Source: a virus
Strand: one strand, 5' to 3'
IMG/VR virus record: IMGVR_UViG_3300017963_000286
Coordinates: 1 to 63,440 of that record
DNA length: 63,440 bases
Notes under the pieces: model-generated
Database searches by the model: none
Told to the model about the DNA's origin: nothing
The model's input: the letters and a program-made list of their open reading frames with translations, nothing else
In this document: positions 51,242 to 58,781 of the stretch, piece after piece
Layout of the letters: the number at the start of each line of letters is the position of its first letter
How positions within the stretch are numbered: the first letter of the stretch is position 1
Position numbers and translations under genes: made by a program

Positions 51242-51489
51242 TCGCCGACCTCCTCCACCTCCTTGGGCTCCTCGATCCGGTCGGCAATGATCCTGAAGAT
51301 CGCAACGGCAAGGTCGGCGTCGACGCTTCTGCGCACGAGATATTCAATCCCCGAGGCAAGAACGGCGCGATCCTCGAGCCAGTCCGCGCTCGGGATCAGC
51401 AGGCGCTGGCTCGCCATCCACTTCGTGATCCGGAGCGAGTAGTCCGCGATCACGCCTCGGTCCTCGATTGTAAAGGAACGCTTCACCAT
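51238..51489 (-). CDS. Small helical hypothetical protein
   Basis: 83 aa from the ATG with GGAGGT upstream. Mostly helical with an acidic C-terminus (EEPKEVEEVGE). Unknown. Confidence 0.5.
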   Translation of the reverse strand: MVKRSFTIEDRGVIADYSLRITKWMASQRLLIPSADWLEDRAVLASGIEYLVRRSVDADLAVAIFRIIADRIEEPKEVEEVGE

Positions 51490-51845
51490 TGCGTCACCTC
51501 CACCCACGCTTTCGCGTCCCATCGCCGTCGACCGAGCCCGACGATCTCTTGGGGGTCGATGAGCGTCACTTTGCGAAACCGCCGCTCTTGAGCGTGGGAC
51601 GTACGCAAAGGCGCGTGCGGGTCTTCATTGCCGGAAAGCGACTGCCAATCCCCAGGCTCGACTTCGAAGAAGGAATAGATTCGTTCCGGGTGGGAGGCGG
51701 CAGGAGGCAGCCGATCATCAACCTGAATGTCGAGAGCGCCGGCAATCCTTGCCAACGCCTTGATCTCGTCCTTGCTCCCAACGAAAACCCGAATACCGTC
51801 CGCGAACGCGCGTTCGCCATCAATCAAATGCTCCGTCTCAGTCAC
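51483..51845 (-). CDS. Small hypothetical protein containing a palindrome copy
   Basis: 120 aa from a GTG with GAGG overlapping the upstream stop. Codons 10-15 (ERAFAD) encode palindrome copy i. Alpha/beta with SFFEVEPGDWQSLSG and EIVGLGRRRWDAKAWVEV at the end. Unknown role. Confidence 0.5.
   Translation of the reverse strand: MTETEHLIDGERAFADGIRVFVGSKDEIKALARIAGALDIQVDDRLPPAASHPERIYSFFEVEPGDWQSLSGNEDPHAPLRTSHAQERRFRKVTLIDPQEIVGLGRRRWDAKAWVEVTQW
51802..51817. promoter_or_regulatory. 16-bp palindrome, copy i (perfect)
   Basis: GCGAACGCGCGTTCGC, about 28 nt downstream of the start codon of the host gene and 25 nt from the previous stop. Confidence 0.7.
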
Positions 51846-52105
51846 TGGCACCTCGTGCACTCTTCAATTGTGGGTTTGTTATGATCGCCACGGTATCTCC
51901 ACCATTGCGCTAACTCAATGCCAATCAAAATAAGCCAGTTGGCGGCGAGGGGCCACAGAGCGTAGTGCCAGGTGTAGACCAGCTTCACGACGCATCCGAC
52001 CAGGCCCAACAGGTGGAGGAGGCCGCGATCCTTGACCAGGAAGCTGGCAAGGAAGATCGACGTGCCCGTCCATCCCAGGGCAGTCCACATGGCTTCCGTC
52101 ATCAT
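51842..52105 (-). CDS. PQ-loop-like membrane protein
   Basis: 87 aa from an ATG overlapping the upstream stop (ATGA). Three membrane spans (ALGWTGTSIFLASFLV, LLHLLGLVGCVVKLVYTW, WPLAANWLILIGIELAQ). G-W-x-G-T and the L-x-x-N-W near the end recall small PQ-loop-like membrane proteins. Role unknown; holin or transport are possibilities only. Confidence 0.6.
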   Translation of the reverse strand: MMTEAMWTALGWTGTSIFLASFLVKDRGLLHLLGLVGCVVKLVYTWHYALWPLAANWLILIGIELAQWWRYRGDHNKPTIEECTRCQ

Positions 52106-52677
52106 TTGGCAAACACCACCACCCAAAAATTATTGAGGACCGCTCCTCCCATGACGCGATTGTTTGGCTCGAGCATCGCCGCCCGGTGGGGCGGACTGTT
52201 CAGCCAGCCGATGACCGCTGACTCTGGGCTCCGATGCCCGCAGGCGAGGATCTCGCTCCCGGCGCCAATCCGGAATCCACAGGTCGACGCGCGCTGGACA
52301 AAGTTCGACCCGTCCGACCCCGTGTGGCTACACGACCTCGAGGCGCCCACGTCCGAAGCGTGGCGGTCCGCCGCGCAGGCCAGCTGGTCGTCGATGGGAA
52401 TCAGAGGCAGGGCATGCTTCGCGCGCTCGAGGTTGATCGCCACATAGAGGCGCTCCAGATCTCCGAGGGGCACTGGGACATCCGGCTCCGGCGATTGATC
52501 GCCGTCACCCGGTTCGCCGCCTTCCGAGGGCGGAGCCTGGCCCTCAGGCTGGGGCTGCGGTTCGCCGCCCCGGTCGTCGCTACAAGCGGTCACGATGAAC
52601 GCGGCCAAGAGTAAGTAGATGAATCTATCGAAAACGATAGATCTGCCTACCGCCAAAAGCGCCCTCCCCTTTAGCAT
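52102..52677 (-). CDS. CAP-domain lipoprotein
   Basis: 191 aa. A lipobox (FIVTAC) near residue 32 follows a hydrophobic signal segment. Then comes a Glu/Pro/Gly-rich linker, and from about 80 a CAP/SCP domain with SCSHTGSDGSNFVQRA, GAGSEILACGHRS, AVIGWLNSPPHRAAML and FWVVVFAK. Secreted CAP proteins bind or cut extracellular ligands. Phage-encoded ones could act at the cell surface. The gene ends just before the PQ-loop-like gene, with overlap. Confidence 0.75.
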   Translation of the reverse strand: MLKGRALLAVGRSIVFDRFIYLLLAAFIVTACSDDRGGEPQPQPEGQAPPSEGGEPGDGDQSPEPDVPVPLGDLERLYVAINLERAKHALPLIPIDDQLACAADRHASDVGASRSCSHTGSDGSNFVQRASTCGFRIGAGSEILACGHRSPESAVIGWLNSPPHRAAMLEPNNRVMGGAVLNNFWVVVFAK

Positions 52678-52695
52678 CACCGTTCCCCCTTTCCC

Positions 52696-52914
52696 TCACG
52701 TCCTAAGCAACCCCACCATGGCCGACACTATGACGGCCAAGGATAAAGTCTGGTTTGTGTCCGCGCCCAACGATCGCGCGAAGTGCGCCGCTCCGAACAC
52801 GGCGGCGGCCGAGAAGAGGATCGCGATGGTCCGGCCAATCAAATAGAGGACCGTCGGTCGAGCGTAGGTGTCGGTTGTTCTGTGCGCCGAGGGCGGGGGC
52901 GACGATAGCTGCAT
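52696..52914 (-). CDS. Small membrane protein with two spans
   Basis: 72 aa: N-terminal Pro/Thr-rich 20 residues, then IGRTIAILFSAAAVFGAA and TLSLAVIVSAMVGLL spans. GGAGG lies 9 nt before the ATG. Holin-like size and shape, but no supporting motif. Confidence 0.5.
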   Translation of the reverse strand: MQLSSPPPSAHRTTDTYARPTVLYLIGRTIAILFSAAAVFGAAHFARSLGADTNQTLSLAVIVSAMVGLLRT

Positions 52915-52995
52915 GGACGGGCTCCTCCAGCGAACTAGCTGCGCGCTCGGAGCTAGGAGCCCGGGGCGCCTAGTCCGTTGGGAGAATCATAGGGA

Positions 52996-53295
52996 TCACT
53001 GCTTCGAGAGAAAGAGGGCGAAGGCTTCGTCGAATTCTTCTTGTCGGAGATCGCGTCCGGTCGCTAACCACCGATCAATCACTGAGCGGATCAGAGCTAT
53101 GGCGCCCAGGCTCCGGTTGAAGCCTTCAAGGCGGAAGAGAACTCGGCGTTTCTTGAAGTCGGACCCGAAGATTTGCACCTGATAGTTGCCGATCTCAGAG
53201 GTGCCGCTGAGGTCATTATATATAAGGAAGCGCGCGATGTTGTAGCGGGCCTTGCGAGAGCCGGACGGGAGAACCCTAATGGTCAGCTCAAGCAT
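52996..53295 (-). CDS. Small hypothetical protein
   Basis: 99 aa, beta then helix: LELTIRVLPSGSRKARYNIA then YQVQIFGSDFKKRRVLFRLEG, with a helical end. Unknown role. Weak ribosome site. Confidence 0.5.
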   Translation of the reverse strand: MLELTIRVLPSGSRKARYNIARFLIYNDLSGTSEIGNYQVQIFGSDFKKRRVLFRLEGFNRSLGAIALIRSVIDRWLATGRDLRQEEFDEAFALFLSKQ

Positions 53296-53307
53296 AGGCC
53301 ACTCTAG

Positions 53308-53484
53308 TCATCCAAGGAGTAGCTGCCTTGAGCCCTTACTCTCCTGGACCTTTGGGGATGGCGCGGCTTCGTCGCCGTTGAGCGGCTTGCCTTCCGCTGC
53401 CTTGGTCGTTTGCTTTGCGATGGCTTCGCCTTCGTCTTTTGGATCTTTGTCATCCATGACTTCGCACAAGCGCTTGGAATCCAT
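53308..53484 (-). CDS. Small hydrophilic protein
   Basis: 58 aa from an ATG with GGAGG 5 nt upstream. MDSKRLCEVMDDKDPKDEGE then a Lys/Glu/Ala-rich, low-complexity tail. Unknown; possibly disordered. Confidence 0.5.
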   Translation of the reverse strand: MDSKRLCEVMDDKDPKDEGEAIAKQTTKAAEGKPLNGDEAAPSPKVQESKGSRQLLLG

Positions 53485-53571
53485 GGTGTCCTCCGGACTT
53501 GTTGTCGGCGCCATCACAAACTTTCAGGGAAAGCGGTCCTGCAATGATACCACGCCTCGGCTTTCCGACAC

Positions 53572-53622
53572 CAAGAAAAACGCCCGTTGTTTTCTTGAAA
53601 ACATCAAGAGAAACAAGGGCGT
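53572..53622 (-). terminator. Rho-independent terminator
   Basis: Minus strand ACGCCC, TTGTTT, TCTTGA hairpin of about 18 pairs with two single-base bulges, followed by TTTTTCTT. It lies about 150 nt beyond the gene ending at 53775 and separates it from the 53.3 kb genes. Confidence 0.8.
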
Positions 53623-53774
53623 GTAACAAGGGACGCGGCCGACCCTCTGGGCGGGAATCTAATGTGCGGCTCGTGAATTTCACGTGGCCGTGGGTGAGAT
53701 TTCAAGGGGCGGGTAGACTAGGACGGCTTTCCGATCGACGGGAAGGAAGGGTCGTGCCGCGATGTTTGTCGTGG
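53623..53774. other. Non-coding gap before terminator
   Basis: 152 bp between a stop codon and the terminator at 53572. I see no gene, repeat or promoter in it. Confidence 0.3.
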
Positions 53775-54161
53775 TTAGGTCTCCTGGATCGACACGGCAG
53801 CGGAGCGATCGAGACGAGCGCGCTCAACGGGCGTTAAGCGCCGAGCTGCGGCCCACCCCCTATCGACGAACCATTGATACAGCTTCCGGACCGCCGACAG
53901 GCGGATGGCGATAAACTGGGCTCCAGGGGGGTAATCATTGCGCTCGACGAAGAGGGTCATGTGCTGAGCAATGATGCTGCCCTCGCGCATCTGCCCGATC
54001 CCAACGCTGAGGTTTTTGATCGTCGTCACGTAGAGGGGGATGAAGGCGCGACGGATTCGGTCGTACTCGCCTCGGCGCTCTTCGTCTGTCCAGCGTTCTG
54101 CTGAGGGGACCTGGACGACCGGCGATCCCTTCCGGACATTGGTTTGAGCGCTGCTGAACAT
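53775..54161 (-). CDS. Hypothetical protein
   Basis: 128 aa from the ATG with GGGAGA upstream. Segments IPLYVTTIKNLSVGIGQ and HMTLFVERNDYPPGAQFIAIR suggest a beta-rich core, with a basic helical end (ARRLTPVERARLDRS). Unknown role. Confidence 0.5.
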   Translation of the reverse strand: MFSSAQTNVRKGSPVVQVPSAERWTDEERRGEYDRIRRAFIPLYVTTIKNLSVGIGQMREGSIIAQHMTLFVERNDYPPGAQFIAIRLSAVRKLYQWFVDRGWAAARRLTPVERARLDRSAAVSIQET

Positions 54162-54206
54162 TGTTGATTCTCCCGTGGCTAGGCCGCGCATCTTGCCCTA
54201 AACGGG

Positions 54207-54229
54207 GAAAAAAGAAAGCCGAAAATCGG
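54207..54229 (-). terminator. Possible weak terminator
   Basis: Minus strand CCGATTTTCGG, a 4-bp hairpin, followed by TTTCTTTTTT, in the gap before the gene at 53775. Short stem, so low confidence. Confidence 0.3.
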
Positions 54230-54245
54230 TGAGTTGAAGCGAAAA

Positions 54246-54374
54246 TCAAGGATCACGATCGTCGTCGTCATCCCGTGTGATAACGATAAATACCAATATC
54301 ATTAAGAGCATAGCCGACATGCTGGCGATTTGATGCCAGGCAATGTCGAGAATGAGCTCACCTGCATTTGTCAA
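54246..54374 (-). CDS. Tiny membrane protein with acidic tail
   Basis: 42 aa, TTG start overlapping the stop of the methyltransferase (tTGA). MTNAGELILDIAWHQIAS, then a span MLLMILVFIVIT and an Asp-rich tail RDDDDDRDP. Confidence 0.45.
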   Translation of the reverse strand: MTNAGELILDIAWHQIASMSAMLLMILVFIVITRDDDDDRDP

Positions 54375-55999
54375 ACCACCTCGGCCTCCCCGGTCGCGAC
54401 CGGCGCCCAGGGGACCAGCCCTGCCTCGATCGCCTCGCTGCGATAGTTCCCGGACGCATCTTTGATCCCGCTCAGTCGCATAAAAGCCTCCCTTACTTGC
54501 GCAGGGACCACGGCGTTACCAAGCGCCCGAATCTGCTCCACTCGAGAAGGGAACCCTGTCACTGTGCGCGGCACATCAGGCCACTCACTCCACCACACGT
54601 CACCTACGGCAGCTGCGACGACAAGCCAGTCCTGGTGCGCTGACCCAAGAGAATCCCAGATGTTTTCAAGAGGCGTTGGGTGCTTAGCGAACGAAGAAGC
54701 AAAAGCATCGTCGAGGCGATGCGCGGGGCTCATCGACTGAATCGCGTGGTGCGACCGTGCGTAAGTAAAGTATGCCACAATTTGCACAGCGATGCCAAAC
54801 GGAAGCGAGCCCTCCTGATACCCCCCGTCAAGCTTGACCCCTGACAAGCTTGACCCCTGACAGCGGTGCTCATGAACAGCCCTAAGAATCGCCTCAGGAG
54901 AAAGGGTGGCTACGACTTCTTGATCTTGCGAACGGCCTTCTTCGCCGCCAGCCAAGCGTTCCATCCCATCGTGTCGAGCTCGGTCCAGCCCGCCGGAAAG
55001 TTCATGAGCCAGCAGACGAACGTCGGATTGAGTACCCTCGGCTTCTTCTGAAACTCGCCCGGCGGCAGGGGCCACGGGTCCTTCTTCAGGACGTGCTCGT
55101 TGAGCGGCGCCCCGCCCTGCCTCGAGTAGCTCTCTTCGGTCGCCGTCACTCCCGAGCGGTGATCGCGCGAGGTCGGGGTCGGGAAGATCTCCCCCGCTGC
55201 CCTGGCGGCATCGGTCAGCGTCGTCCCCGGATGCATGATTCCCGTCGTCGTCGTGTGTCGACCCGAACTCTTGGCGTCGGTCGAGGTCGGGGTCGGCCAC
55301 ATGCCGATGCCGGTCGACGTCACCGTGCAAGGTATGGGCGAGTATTCGACGCGCGAGTTCGGCCAGAGATCCTTTGACGCCATCGTGTCGAGGGAGACGA
55401 CCTGGCGCTGCGTGCCCTTCCTGATCCCGTTGCCGCCCGTCCCGTAGCGAGCGGCGGTCGGCGTCGGAAGCAGCGGCTGGCCCGATTCGGTGTGCGTGGG
55501 CAAGTAAGAACCACCTGTCACGGATATGCGGCGATGCCACATCTGCAGCGGCCAAACAATCCCATCGACAGTCATACCCGAGCGCGGCCAGCTCTTTGAC
55601 CACTCGCTCTCCGCCACGGGTCCTAATCGCCGCGACATTTTCAAGGAAGACGAAGCTCGGCCTGACTTCGTCAACGAGCCTGAGTATCTCGAAAAAAAGC
55701 CTGCTTCGCTTCCCTTCCAAACCAGCTTGAACGCCTGCGGAGGAGATATCTTGACATGGAAATCCCCCAAAGATGATCTCAGGCCGCTCTGGCAACTCTC
55801 TGCCTTGGAGTGTGGAGACGTCATCCCAGATTGGCGCGGGGTCGAGCCTGCCATCGCGCATTCTCGACAAAAGCACCTGTCTGCAGAATGAGTCGATGTC
55901 GCAATATGCGACCGTTCGGACCCATGGCCGCAATGCGACAGCGATTCCGCCGATCCCCGAAAAGAGGTCCAACCCGGGCATCCTTCGGGAAATATCCAT
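54371..55999 (-). CDS. Cytosine-C5 DNA methyltransferase (Dcm-like)
   Basis: 542 aa from the ATG at 55999 (AGAGGGG upstream). Motif I GLDLFSGIGG near 9, motif IV GGFPCQDIS near 79, motif VI FLENV near 118, motif VIII RDRWFLLA near 160, and motif X-like QIRALGNAVVP near 490. The middle, residues about 190-375, is Arg/Asp/Gly-rich and does not look like a usual target-recognition domain. The other frame of the same DNA does (see alternative ORF). The gene could be whole with an odd middle, carry an overlapping gene, or be decaying by frameshifts. A 16-bp tandem duplication sits at 54831-54862. Confidence 0.7.
   Translation of the reverse strand: MDISRRMPGLDLFSGIGGIAVALRPWVRTVAYCDIDSFCRQVLLSRMRDGRLDPAPIWDDVSTLQGRELPERPEIIFGGFPCQDISSAGVQAGLEGKRSRLFFEILRLVDEVRPSFVFLENVAAIRTRGGERVVKELAALGYDCRWDCLAAADVASPHIRDRWFLLAHAHRIGPAAASDADRRSLRDGRQRDQEGHAAPGRLPRHDGVKGSLAELARRILAHTLHGDVDRHRHVADPDLDRRQEFGSTHDDDGNHASGDDADRCRQGSGGDLPDPDLARSPLGSDGDRRELLEAGRGAAQRARPEEGPVAPAAGRVSEEAEGTQSDVRLLAHELSGGLDRARHDGMERLAGGEEGRSQDQEVVATLSPEAILRAVHEHRCQGSSLSGVKLDGGYQEGSLPFGIAVQIVAYFTYARSHHAIQSMSPAHRLDDAFASSFAKHPTPLENIWDSLGSAHQDWLVVAAAVGDVWWSEWPDVPRTVTGFPSRVEQIRALGNAVVPAQVREAFMRLSGIKDASGNYRSEAIEAGLVPWAPVATGEAEVV
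54831..54862. repeat. 16-bp tandem duplication
   Basis: AAGCTTGACCCCTGAC twice in a row inside the C-terminal third of the methyltransferase gene. Because 16 is not a multiple of three, gain or loss of one copy shifts the reading frame. Confidence 0.85.
54910..55575 (-). other. Alternative-frame ORF resembling a methyltransferase target-recognition/C-terminal region
   Basis: In the frame shifted relative to the methyltransferase, 221 codons read as the familiar phage methylase-associated pattern: MWHRRISVTGGSYLPT, then LLPTPTAARYG, MWPTPTSTDAKSSG, FPTPTSRD, and LNPTFVCWLMNFPAGWTE before a stop. Both frames therefore contain family-like sequence over the same DNA. Whether this frame is translated, or represents the original sequence before indels, cannot be told from here. 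Confidence 0.45.
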
Positions 56000-56000
56000 G

Positions 56001-56633
56001 TCATTGAACCCCTCTCGACGCGTGATGGACCGCGATGCGGCGCAGCCAATCGATCCATTTATCAAGCGGCATGTCCCGCTTCAGAAAATTACAGGTCTTG
56101 CAGCAAGGTACGCAGTTTCCTTCGACGTAACCCAAAGCGTTGTCTTGCCTGTCAATTCCGTTTATTCCCTCTCGCGCGCCGCAATATTCGCAAGCTCCTC
56201 GCACTAGCTCAGCGAAAAGATCAAACGAAAGGTCAAATGACCGTCCGCGCTTGGGAGCCTCTTTGCGATACTGCCGAAATCGCAAACGTACCTTAGCTTC
56301 GTCGCCAAGAAGTTTTCGCGGATTTGGTAAGCAGCCGCACGACCTTGTATTACCTGATCTGAGATTGGTGCTTCGAATGGCCGCCCTGTTGCCGCAATCA
56401 CAAGCGCACAGCCATTTGAACACTCCCGATGAGTCGGGAGCAGACGGCTCTAATGCTGTCAATCGCCCAAATCTCTGCCCTGTGATGTCTATATACGGCT
56501 TGACCTTCCTGGGCTCTCGTTGGCGATCCTTGTTAGCGGCACGATAAGCAGCTCGCGTATCCTTAACACGGTCCTTATTCCGCTCCCTCCACGAGCGCAC
56601 GGCAGCCGCTTTATCCTCTCTCGTTTTCGTCAA
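56001..56633 (-). CDS. HNH homing endonuclease
   Basis: 210 aa. N-terminal basic helix, then a DNA-binding zinc domain (GQRFGRLTALEP near 53, then LCACDCGNRAAIRSTNLRSG ... SCGC near 80-100), and a C-terminal HNH nuclease (CEYCG near 147, GIDRQDNALGYVEGNCVPCC near 157-176). This is the usual build of free-standing phage homing enzymes. TTG start with GGAG 11 nt upstream; palindrome copy j lies 25 nt upstream. It sits between a methyltransferase gene and a tRNA gene. Confidence 0.75.
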   Translation of the reverse strand: MTKTREDKAAAVRSWRERNKDRVKDTRAAYRAANKDRQREPRKVKPYIDITGQRFGRLTALEPSAPDSSGVFKWLCACDCGNRAAIRSTNLRSGNTRSCGCLPNPRKLLGDEAKVRLRFRQYRKEAPKRGRSFDLSFDLFAELVRGACEYCGAREGINGIDRQDNALGYVEGNCVPCCKTCNFLKRDMPLDKWIDWLRRIAVHHASRGVQ

Positions 56634-56658
56634 CTTACAACCGCTCCCGTCTCAGCGT

Positions 56659-56674
56659 GCGAACGCGCGTTCAC
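56659..56674. promoter_or_regulatory. 16-bp palindrome, copy j
   Basis: GCGAACGCGCGTTCAC, core intact, intergenic: 6 nt beyond the tRNA 3' end and 25 nt before the HNH start. Confidence 0.78.
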
Positions 56675-56680
56675 ATGGAG

Positions 56681-56766
56681 AGATGCGGGCTGGATTCGAA
56701 CCAGCGATAGAGCAAGCGCTCGCGGGCTTTGCAAACCCGCCCCTTCGGCCGCTCGGGCACCGCATC
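56681..56766 (-). tRNA. Class-II-shaped tRNA with Cys anticodon GCA
   Basis: 86 nt. Acceptor GATGCGG/CCGCATC (7 perfect pairs) with discriminator U; D arm CCC/GGG with a serine-like TGCCCGAGCGGCCGAAGGGG; anticodon stem CGGGT/GCCCG with loop TTGCAAA, giving anticodon GCA (Cys); a long variable arm GAGC-GCTT-GCTC; T arm GCTGG/CCAGC with TTCGAAT. CCA is not encoded. Cys identity is supported by GCA and U73, but ordinary tRNA-Cys has a short variable loop, whereas this one has the long arm of Ser/Leu tRNAs. Confidence 0.85.
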
Positions 56767-56779
56767 AGCCATCAGTCAT

Positions 56780-57892
56780 TCAGAGCTCAGTCGAATCTTC
56801 GTCGCGACTCCTTAGATAAGCCCTGATCTGATCACGCAGACACAGCATCCGATCGCTGCCGTCGTCGTTGAGCATCCAAAGGCCCTGCCAGTCGCGAATC
56901 AAGTCGGTCGTCGGATCGAACTGGTTTTCGGTCAGTATCTTCCAGCGGTCCCAATAGAACCGTTTTCGCTTGCTCCCATGGAACGCGTGGGTGATGACCC
57001 CGGGAACGCATCCGACGTTTCGACGAATGTATCGCTCGGCTCGAGCCTGCCACTTCAGCACAGTGGCGCGATAGGCGGGCGTCACATCCGTCGGCATCGC
57101 CTCGTCGCCTCGGCCGAGAAGAGCCAGAGCCATATGATGGTCCCCAGCCCCAAGAATGCCGGTATCGAGCAGGCCGCCCACTGCATTGAACGCTTCGCGA
57201 CGAGCGGCCCATCCGTAGCCGGGATGCCAAAAAACTCTGTTGCCGGGGAGGCCGGCGCCCAGCCGATAGGGGCCGTTGGTCTCGCCTTTTATGTGCGACG
57301 ACGTGAACCTCTGCGGATTTAGCTTTCCATCCACAACCAAAGGCGGGATCTCAGGATTGTTAAACTGGTTCAAATAGCAGTGGTTCATCCCGATGTTGGT
57401 GCCAATGACATCGAGCGCGGGGGGAGGCCCGATGTCTATGGCCTGTGAGAACATCTGAACGAAGTCGTAATGCTGCAGCTGATGAATCGTCTCCTGAACC
57501 CAGTCGGGTCGAACGAAGTCGATGTCAGCATCGAGCCACGCCACGTACTTCCAATCAGGGATTGGGATCCGTGATACGCCGATATTTATCGCGCATTCCT
57601 TGTGCCACATCTCCTCGCGCGTGCGCAGCTGCACGTGCCAAGGATTGCCAGCCTCGGTGATCTCAAACGGGCGCTCGCCATACGCGAGCTCGACCGTCAG
57701 CAGCTGGGCGCCGCTCTCCTCTACGTGCTTGGCAAACTTCCGGTAGAGGTTGTAACGCGTGCGGTAGCGGACCGGGTTCGACACCATCGTGACCACGACA
57801 AACTTACTCAGGTCGATCGGCGTCAGGTCACTGCGATGGATGCTGCGGTACCCAAGGTCATGGAAATGACCCGGAGAGGTAGGCGTAGCCAT
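56780..57892 (-). CDS. GT-A-fold glycosyltransferase
   Basis: 370 aa. WKYVAWLDADIDFVRPDW near 115-132 carries the D-A-D metal-binding motif. Later PGYGWAARREAFNAVGGLLD near 232-251 and GILGAGDHHMALALLG near 252-268 form the acceptor-side GT pattern. C-terminal helices end near the tRNA. It could glycosylate phage DNA, virion protein or host surface sugars. No clear ribosome site, so the ATG is chosen from length. Confidence 0.75.
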   Translation of the reverse strand: MATPTSPGHFHDLGYRSIHRSDLTPIDLSKFVVVTMVSNPVRYRTRYNLYRKFAKHVEESGAQLLTVELAYGERPFEITEAGNPWHVQLRTREEMWHKECAINIGVSRIPIPDWKYVAWLDADIDFVRPDWVQETIHQLQHYDFVQMFSQAIDIGPPPALDVIGTNIGMNHCYLNQFNNPEIPPLVVDGKLNPQRFTSSHIKGETNGPYRLGAGLPGNRVFWHPGYGWAARREAFNAVGGLLDTGILGAGDHHMALALLGRGDEAMPTDVTPAYRATVLKWQARAERYIRRNVGCVPGVITHAFHGSKRKRFYWDRWKILTENQFDPTTDLIRDWQGLWMLNDDGSDRMLCLRDQIRAYLRSRDEDSTEL

Positions 57893-57949
57893 TCAGGAGA
57901 GCCCTCGGTCAGGGATTGTTTGCCCAAGAATAGCACGCCGCCGGATGAG

Positions 57950-58489
57950 CTATCCAGGGATAGAAGGCTTATTTTTGAGGAGCATCCCAGCGATGTCCGC
58001 CAGCTGCACCTCGCCATAGAACTCGACGCCGCCGTCGTGCTCACCCGTATATGCGTCGTAGCTCGACCAGTAGCCTAGAGCCTCGATCCAGCGAAACGAC
58101 CGGATGGGAAGCTCGGTCTGGCGCGGCGCGGCCAAAGGGTTTTTGGCGAGTTCGGCGTACTCGTCACGCTTGAGAGTCGCCTCCTTGATCAGCTCCTCGA
58201 CGGCGCCCCTGATCCAGTCGGTACCCATCTCGCGCTCTTCGTACTCGACGCCCGTCGAGTAGCCATAATCGCAACGGCCTTCGTGAATGAGGCTGTAGGT
58301 GATCGCGCAGGCGTCCTCCTCAAAGACGACATCGTCGGCCAGGTCGTCATCAAGAACGTCCTTCGGGATGTCCTTGGTGACGTCTGCGTAGTCGCCGTTC
58401 CAAAGCATGCTCTCTAGCTCGAGAGCGCTGGAGGTGTCGCCGGCATAGAAAAAATGAGCGGTGAACTCTACAAGTGAACAGATTTTCAT
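57950..58489 (-). CDS. Acidic hypothetical protein
   Basis: 179 aa. ATG overlaps the upstream stop. Acidic N-terminal half (DIPKDVLDDDLADDVVFEED near 41-60) and an alpha/beta C-terminal half with RSFRWIEALGYWSSYDAY. No domain recognised. Confidence 0.5.
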   Translation of the reverse strand: MKICSLVEFTAHFFYAGDTSSALELESMLWNGDYADVTKDIPKDVLDDDLADDVVFEEDACAITYSLIHEGRCDYGYSTGVEYEEREMGTDWIRGAVEELIKEATLKRDEYAELAKNPLAAPRQTELPIRSFRWIEALGYWSSYDAYTGEHDGGVEFYGEVQLADIAGMLLKNKPSIPG

Positions 58490-58773
58490 TCGTCATCCGA
58501 TTTGTCGTCGTCGACCAGGTGAAGGTGACTCTTGGGCCTGACCGACGCAGCCGCGAGATAGCGAAGGCGGCGCGCTCGAGCCTCCTCGGGCGATTCGCGC
58601 GCAAGGTGGTGCATGAGATACAAACGGGCCATCTCCACCAACATGCCGATCAAGGCGAGTATCGCAATCAATCCGAACCCAAACGACACGACAGCCGCGC
58701 CGCCTGGGTCCATCTCGTTGATGACGACGCCCGTTACAGCGACCATGATGATGGGGACGAGCACGGGCGCCAT
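58486..58773 (-). CDS. Small membrane protein
   Basis: 95 aa from the ATG at 58773, chosen because the longer frame reads through palindrome copy k. Two membrane spans (APVLVPIIMVAVTGVVI, FGFGLIAILALIGML), then a basic/acidic cytoplasmic tail. Unknown role. Confidence 0.5.
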   Translation of the reverse strand: MAPVLVPIIMVAVTGVVINEMDPGGAAVVSFGFGLIAILALIGMLVEMARLYLMHHLARESPEEARARRLRYLAAASVRPKSHLHLVDDDKSDDE

Positions 58774-58781
58774 GATCCCGT

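Noticed and set aside
52915-52995. GC-rich hairpin CTAGG-GCC/GGC-CCTAG as a terminator
   Set aside because: No run of T follows it on either strand. It may be a leader structure, but nothing supports more.
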